Below, in pieces: positions 59,185 to 64,000 of a stretch of 64,000 nt of DNA. Position numbers and translations under genes: made by a program. Source of the DNA: an uncultured Phocaeicola sp. GTDB taxonomy: Bacteria > Bacteroidota > Bacteroidia > Bacteroidales > Bacteroidaceae. Every line of letters begins with the position of its first letter. Position 1 is the first letter of the stretch. A model generated the notes under the pieces. It was given only the letters and a program-made list of their open reading frames with translations. It made no database searches and was not told where the DNA came from. The stretch covers positions 1 to 64,000 of the forward strand of contig CARCZS010000011.1 in the NCBI GenBank assembly GCA_948956705.1. Reading direction: 5' to 3'.

Positions 59185-60708
59185 TTAGTGTTTAAAATGA
59201 CGGATTCCGGTAGTGACCATGGCTACTCCATGTTCATTGCAATACTGGAACGTCAATTCGTCTTTTACAGAGCCTCCCGGCTGGATAACAGCTTTCACAC
59301 CTTCCTTGTCGGCGATTTCCACACAATCGGGGAAGGGGAAGAAAGCATCACTTGCCATTACTGCGCCATGCAGGTCAAATTCAAATGATTTGGCTTTTTC
59401 GATAGCTTGCTTCAGGGCATCCACACGTGAAGTCTGTCCAACACCGCTTGCCAGCAATTGTTTGTTTTTAGCCAAAACAATAGCATTGCTCTTACTGTTC
59501 TTCACTATCTTGTTGGCAAACAGCATATCTTCCACTTCGGCAGCCGTCGGAGCTTTCTCGCTTACCTGTTTCAAATCGGCAGCAGTTTCCACATCCAAGT
59601 CTCTCTCCTGAACCAACACACCGTTCAACAAAGAACGGAACTGTTTCTTAGGTAACTTAGCTTCCTTGCGTACCAAGATAATGCGATTTTTCTTCTGTCC
59701 CAGAATTTCCAATGCATCCACATCATAATCGGGAGCTATGATAACCTCAAAGAAAAGCTTGTTGATTTCTTCCGCCGTTTCCTTGTCAATCACTGCATTG
59801 GTAACCAATACACCACCGAAAGCTGAAACCGGATCGCCAGCCAAAGCATCCTTCCATGCTTCGAGAACGGTAGGACGTGAAGCCAGACCGCAGGCATTGT
59901 TATGTTTCAGAATAGCAAAAGTAATTTCATCGAATTCATCAATCAAATCAACGGCGGCATTAATATCCAGCAAGTTGTTGTAAGAGATTTCCTTTCCGTG
60001 AATTTGGTCAAACATAGCGTCCAAATTACCATAGAAATAACCTTTTTGATGCGGATTTTCACCATAACGAAGCTGCTTTTGATCTTCCACCGCACAACGG
60101 AAAGCAGAGCCTTCGCCACCGTCAAAGTAATTGAAGATAGCCGAATCATAATGAGATGAAACGGCAAACGCTTCCTTGGCAAACCAACGACGTTCTTCTT
60201 TTGAAGTAGTAGCGCCATGTTCCAGCAACATATCGCGGAACGGTTTGTATTGTGCCTGGCTAGCAATAATTACCACATCATTAAAGTTCTTTGCAGCAGC
60301 ACGTATCAATGAGATACCGCCTATATCTATTTTCTCGATAATAGCCTGTTCCTCGGCACCGCTGGCAACAGTTGCCTCAAACGGATACAAATCAACGATA
60401 ACCAAGTCTATTTCGGGAATTTCATATTTCTCAATCTGTTGCATATCCTGTTCCAGACCGCGACGGCACAGAATTCCTCCGAAAACTTTCGGATGCAGTG
60501 TCTTTACACGTCCGCCCAGAATAGAGGGATAAGTAGTCAGGTCTTCTACCGCTTTGCACGGGAAGCCCAGTGATTCAATAAACTGTCGTGTTCCGCCTGT
60601 TGAGAGGAACTCTACTCCTTCTTCGTGTAGTTTGGTAATAATCTCGTCCAAACCTTCCTTGTGATAAACCGATACCAATGCGGTTTTTATTCTCTTAGCC
60701 TCTGACAT
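59185..60708 (-). CDS. purH: bifunctional AICAR transformylase/IMP cyclohydrolase
   Basis: A 507-residue enzyme for the last two steps of purine synthesis. The N-terminal IMP cyclohydrolase part (about 1-195) has KTALVSVYHKEGL, STGGTRQFI and GRVKTLHPKVFGGIL. The C-terminal transformylase has RYGENPHQKGYF, LKHNNACGLA and the end VIQPGGSVKDE...GIRHFKH. The ATG at 60708 is chosen because the upstream 21 codons are not family-like. A -7-like TACCTTTG (minus, 60735-60742) lies before it. Confidence 0.95.
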   Translation of the reverse strand: MSEAKRIKTALVSVYHKEGLDEIITKLHEEGVEFLSTGGTRQFIESLGFPCKAVEDLTTYPSILGGRVKTLHPKVFGGILCRRGLEQDMQQIEKYEIPEIDLVIVDLYPFEATVASGAEEQAIIEKIDIGGISLIRAAAKNFNDVVIIASQAQYKPFRDMLLEHGATTSKEERRWFAKEAFAVSSHYDSAIFNYFDGGEGSAFRCAVEDQKQLRYGENPHQKGYFYGNLDAMFDQIHGKEISYNNLLDINAAVDLIDEFDEITFAILKHNNACGLASRPTVLEAWKDALAGDPVSAFGGVLVTNAVIDKETAEEINKLFFEVIIAPDYDVDALEILGQKKNRIILVRKEAKLPKKQFRSLLNGVLVQERDLDVETAADLKQVSEKAPTAAEVEDMLFANKIVKNSKSNAIVLAKNKQLLASGVGQTSRVDALKQAIEKAKSFEFDLHGAVMASDAFFPFPDCVEIADKEGVKAVIQPGGSVKDELTFQYCNEHGVAMVTTGIRHFKH

Positions 60709-60906
60709 TTTTAATAGATTAAGTATTTGGGCTACAAAGGTATGAATTTTCAGTTTATATCTTCCACACAAAAAGGTGAAATATTATTTATCGACTCATA
60801 TTTGTCCTAAAACTCGGATTGTAATACAAATGTAACATGTATGACATTCCATCATAACATGGCTCCCCTACTTTTGCGCCCATTAAAAATAGAGTGAACA
60901 AAATTT

Positions 60907-63159
60907 ATGGAAACAATGTTTTTGGGAATCGTCGTATTCCTCTTTCTGCTGGCCATATTCGATTTGGTAGTAGGCGTCAGCAACGACGCAGTGAACTTCA
61001 TGAACTCCGCAATCGGTGCCAAAGCCGCATCATTCAAGACCATCATCGTCATCGCCGCCCTCGGTATCTTTATTGGTGCTACGCTGAGCAATGGAATGAT
61101 GGACATCGCGCGCCACGGCATCTTCCGCCCGGAGCAATTCTACTTTCAGGAACTGATGTGCATCTTCCTGGCCGTCATGGTGACGGATGTCGTCCTGCTG
61201 GACATTTTCAATTCTTTAGGAATGCCTACCTCCACTACCGTATCCATGGTATTCGAATTGTTGGGAGGTACTTTCGTCTTGGCCCTCATCAAGATAGCGG
61301 GAGACGAAACCGGCATGTTAGGCTTTGCCGACCTGCTGAATACGGAAAAAGCATTGTCCGTCATTTTGGGTATTTTCCTCTCGGTAGCCGTAGCCTTCTT
61401 CTTCGGCACATTGGTGCAATACCTCTCACGCCTTCTCTTTACTTTTAATTATACCAAGAAACTGAAATACACCATCGGTCTGTTTGGCGGTGTTGCCGTA
61501 ACAGCCATTATCTATTTCATGCTGATAAAAGGACTGAAAGACTCTTCCTTTATGACCCCCGACAACAAACACTGGATTCAAGACAACACTCTGATGCTGG
61601 TAAGTTGCAGCTTTGTGTTCTTCACCGTTCTGATGCAAGTGCTGCACTGGTGTAAAATCAATGTGTTCAAGGTAGTCGTTATGCTGGGTACTTTTGCCCT
61701 TGCCATGGCCTTTGCCGGCAATGACCTGGTCAACTTCATTGGTGTGCCTTTGGCAGGTTTCTCTGCTTATACCGACTTTATGGCCAATGGCAACGGCAAT
61801 CCGATGGGGTATCTGATGGATTCGCTGAATGGCCCCGCCACTACTCCATTCTTATTCTTGTTTCTGGCCGGTGCCATCATGGTGTACGCACTGATTACCT
61901 CGAAGAAAGCACAAAATGTAGTAAAAACATCAGTAGACCTTTCGCGTCAGGACGAAGGCGACGAAATGTTCGGTTCATCAGCCGTAGCACGTAGCATTGT
62001 CCGCTCCACCATGACTGCTTCGGAAAATATTGCCAAGATATTGCCCGACAACTTGAAACGCTGGGCCGACAACCGTTTTAGTAAGGATGTGATGATTATG
62101 GAGAACGGTGCGGCATTCGACTTGATACGTGCCTCTGTCAATTTGGTATTAGCCGGTCTGCTCATCGCGGTGGGAACTTCTTTAAAACTTCCCCTTTCCA
62201 CCACTTACGTTACCTTTATGGTTGCCATGGGTAGCTCATTGGCCGACCGCGCATGGAGCCGTGACAGTGCTGTTTATCGCATCACCGGCGTTCTTTCCGT
62301 TATCGGCGGATGGTTCATCACTGCCGGAGCTGCCTTCACCATCTGTTTTGTAGTTACACTCATTATGTATTATGGTGGCACATTTGCTATGCTGGCTTTG
62401 ATTGCACTCGCCATATTCCTGTTAGTACGCAGTAATATCAACTATAGCAAGAAACAGAAAGATAAAGGCAAAGACGATATATTCGCACGCCTCATTGCCA
62501 GCAAAGACAAAGAGGAACGTTGGACACTGCTCCGTCAGCACGTCAACAATACACTAGTGACCGAAATGGCATTTACCAACGAAACTTACCGTCAAATAAC
62601 CGACGGATTCATCAATGAGAATCTGAAAGCGCTGCGTAAAGCCGTAAGTAATACCGACAGCCAGAAAAAAATGCTGAAAAAAATACGCCGCAAGGAAATC
62701 TTGGGTTTGCGCCGCATTGACAACTTTACCGCTATCGAGAAGAACACGTGGTTCCATTTGGGTAGTAATAGCTGTGAACAGATGCTCTACTGTCTGAAAC
62801 GTATCTGCGACCCATGCAAGGAGCACGTAGACAACAAGTTCACTCCGCTGTCAGAACGCGCCACCAACGAGTTTATCCCCATCTGCAACGAAATGACCGC
62901 CCTGATGACCCGCGCCACAGAAGTGCTAGCCAATAAGGACTATACCCAAACCGATGCCCTGCTACGCGAAGGTTCTCTGCTGAAAAGTAAGATTTCTACC
63001 CTGCGCAAAGAGCAAATGGACCGCATACAGGAACGCGACGTAAATGTAAAAGCCTCTATGGTATACCTCAATGTGCTACAAGAATCACAGGAATTGGTAT
63101 CCTGCTGGCGTCATTTGCTACGTGCAGACCGTATGTTCCAGACCGATTTGAAGAAATAA
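60907..63159 (+). CDS. PiT family inorganic phosphate transporter
   Basis: A 750-residue inner-membrane transporter. The two PiT signature repeats are VGVSNDAVNFMNSAIGAK near residue 25 and MAFAGNDLVNFIGVPLAG near 265. About ten helices run to residue 515. The last 235 residues form a soluble helical domain (KDKEERWTLLRQHVNNTLVTEM...) resembling PhoU/DUF47-type regulators, so phosphate uptake and its regulator appear fused. A -7-like TACTTTTG sits at 60869-60876. A clear terminator follows. Confidence 0.88.
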   Translation: METMFLGIVVFLFLLAIFDLVVGVSNDAVNFMNSAIGAKAASFKTIIVIAALGIFIGATLSNGMMDIARHGIFRPEQFYFQELMCIFLAVMVTDVVLLDIFNSLGMPTSTTVSMVFELLGGTFVLALIKIAGDETGMLGFADLLNTEKALSVILGIFLSVAVAFFFGTLVQYLSRLLFTFNYTKKLKYTIGLFGGVAVTAIIYFMLIKGLKDSSFMTPDNKHWIQDNTLMLVSCSFVFFTVLMQVLHWCKINVFKVVVMLGTFALAMAFAGNDLVNFIGVPLAGFSAYTDFMANGNGNPMGYLMDSLNGPATTPFLFLFLAGAIMVYALITSKKAQNVVKTSVDLSRQDEGDEMFGSSAVARSIVRSTMTASENIAKILPDNLKRWADNRFSKDVMIMENGAAFDLIRASVNLVLAGLLIAVGTSLKLPLSTTYVTFMVAMGSSLADRAWSRDSAVYRITGVLSVIGGWFITAGAAFTICFVVTLIMYYGGTFAMLALIALAIFLLVRSNINYSKKQKDKGKDDIFARLIASKDKEERWTLLRQHVNNTLVTEMAFTNETYRQITDGFINENLKALRKAVSNTDSQKKMLKKIRRKEILGLRRIDNFTAIEKNTWFHLGSNSCEQMLYCLKRICDPCKEHVDNKFTPLSERATNEFIPICNEMTALMTRATEVLANKDYTQTDALLREGSLLKSKISTLRKEQMDRIQERDVNVKASMVYLNVLQESQELVSCWRHLLRADRMFQTDLKK

Positions 63160-63192
63160 TACGCCTATTCCTATAATAAATAATAAAATAGT

Positions 63193-63235
63193 GATAGCTT
63201 CTTTTCCTTATTTAAGGAGAAGAAGCTATCTTTGT
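63193..63235 (+). terminator. terminator of phosphate transporter gene
   Basis: GATAGCTTCTT at 63193-63203 pairs with AAGAAGCTATC at 63220-63230, with inner TCCTTA/TAAGGA extending the stem, followed by TTTG. Confidence 0.82.
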
Positions 63236-63280
63236 CTCATCATAACCCTTGATTATTCATAATTATTACAATAACAATCT

Positions 63281-64000
63281 ATGGAAAACCTCAATCAGAT
63301 TATCAAGCAATTCCCCGAAGTGGGCGAAGTAAAAGAAGTAAAAGCACTGACATCAGGGCTTATCAACCAGACTTATTTAGTAAAAACTGTCGATCCTCAA
63401 GAAGCTGACTACGTATTACAGCGTATCAACCATCAGATATTTACAGACATCGACATGTTGCAGCACAACATCGAAGTGGTGACAGGCCACATCCGTAAAA
63501 AACTGGAAGCACAGGGCGAAACAGACATCGACCGCAAAGTGCTCCGTTTCCTTCCGGCTACCGATGGAAAAACATTTTATTATGACGGCGAAGGTTACTG
63601 GCGCGTATCAGTGTTCATTCCCCGTTCGCAGACGCTGGAAGCCGTAACTCCCGACTCTTCTTATTTGGCAGGTTTGAAATTCGGTGAATTCCAAGCAATG
63701 TTAGCCGACGTGCCCGAACAGTTAGGTGAAATTATTCCTGATTTCCACAACATGGAGTTCCGCATGAAACAATTGCGCGAAGCTGTTGCCGCCAATGCAG
63801 CAGGCAGACTGAGCGAAGTGCAGGACATCGTTGATGCCATTGAAAAAGATGCAAATGAAATGTGTAGTGCTGAACAGTTGTTCCGCGAAGGCAAACTTCC
63901 GAAACGCATCTGCCACTGTGATACCAAAGTCAGCAACATGTTATTTGATGAAAACGGTAAAGTGCTTTGCGTTATCGACCTCGATACTGTAATGCCCAGC
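63281..64000 (+). CDS. aminoglycoside-phosphotransferase-like kinase, 5' part
   Basis: The first 240 residues of a longer protein cut by the window edge. It has the APH/choline-kinase fold: N-lobe ALTSGLINQTYLVKT and DYVLQRINHQIF, then the catalytic loop RICHCDTKVSNMLFDENGK and the metal-binding VIDLDTVMPS. The pattern is close to N-acetylhexosamine 1-kinase-like proteins of Bacteroidales and bifidobacteria, which phosphorylate GlcNAc or GalNAc released from glycans; the substrate is inferred. The ATG at 63281 follows the phosphate transporter terminator. Confidence 0.75.
   Translation, partial: MENLNQIIKQFPEVGEVKEVKALTSGLINQTYLVKTVDPQEADYVLQRINHQIFTDIDMLQHNIEVVTGHIRKKLEAQGETDIDRKVLRFLPATDGKTFYYDGEGYWRVSVFIPRSQTLEAVTPDSSYLAGLKFGEFQAMLADVPEQLGEIIPDFHNMEFRMKQLREAVAANAAGRLSEVQDIVDAIEKDANEMCSAEQLFREGKLPKRICHCDTKVSNMLFDENGKVLCVIDLDTVMPS

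Overview
The window reads as a gut Bacteroidales chromosome, most likely Bacteroides or Phocaeicola. The evidence is the promoter style (TTG, 19-21 bases, TAnnTTTG, seen repeatedly), a gldH lipoprotein gene, RteA/RteB-type regulators and several Bacteroides-type tyrosine recombinases. Core housekeeping genes flank a mosaic accessory block of about 34 kb that starts at the 3' end of a tRNA-Lys(UUU) gene.

Layout. 1-4708: core genes (M16 peptidase tail, HAD phosphatase, coiled-coil lipoprotein, rsmI, tdk, AI-2E family permease). 4800-4872: tRNA-Lys. The last 14-17 bases of this tRNA recur, intact or slightly decayed, at 17735, 36253 and 38614, and each copy is followed within about 30 bases by a rho-independent terminator. 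I read this as three elements stacked in one tRNA attachment site. E1 (about 4873-17751) is mobilizable: integrase, two HTH genes, MobA and relaxase, oriT, a DUF3408 protein, then cargo (AraC regulator, two SMR-like membrane proteins, an SDR enzyme, a catalytically dead RteB-like regulator, a candidate structured RNA, an AAA ATPase and an unknown gene). E2 (about 17752-36266) is a mosaic: a truncated integrase, an rteA-rteB pair without tetQ, a YCII/LysR pair, an orphan MobA with its own oriT, two HTH genes, two tandem integrases, a recombinase fragment, and a plasmid-like module (HTH, initiator-like protein, DnaC-like ATPase, MobV relaxase) ending in an uncharacterised coiled-coil and membrane protein pair. 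E3 (about 36267-38630) carries only a BglI-type restriction-modification system.

38770-47636, all on the minus strand, holds an arsenic operon (arsR, thioredoxin-like, ArsF-like, ArsG-like, arsC, ArsP-like permease) with an ArsR operator lying on the promoter, and a three-gene RND efflux operon. 47870-64000 returns to core genes: phospholipase D family protein, metF, holB, ricT, gldH, the cell-shape cluster rodA-mrdA-mreD-mreC-mreB, purH, a PiT phosphate transporter and the start of a sugar-kinase-like phosphotransferase.

The least explained items are the two-gene membrane/coiled-coil module at 30.2-32.7 kb, the structured RNA at 14.92-15.14 kb with its own promoter and terminator, the RteB homologue that has lost nearly every catalytic residue, the SMR pair lacking the essential glutamate, and a 12-base leader motif shared by mobility genes.
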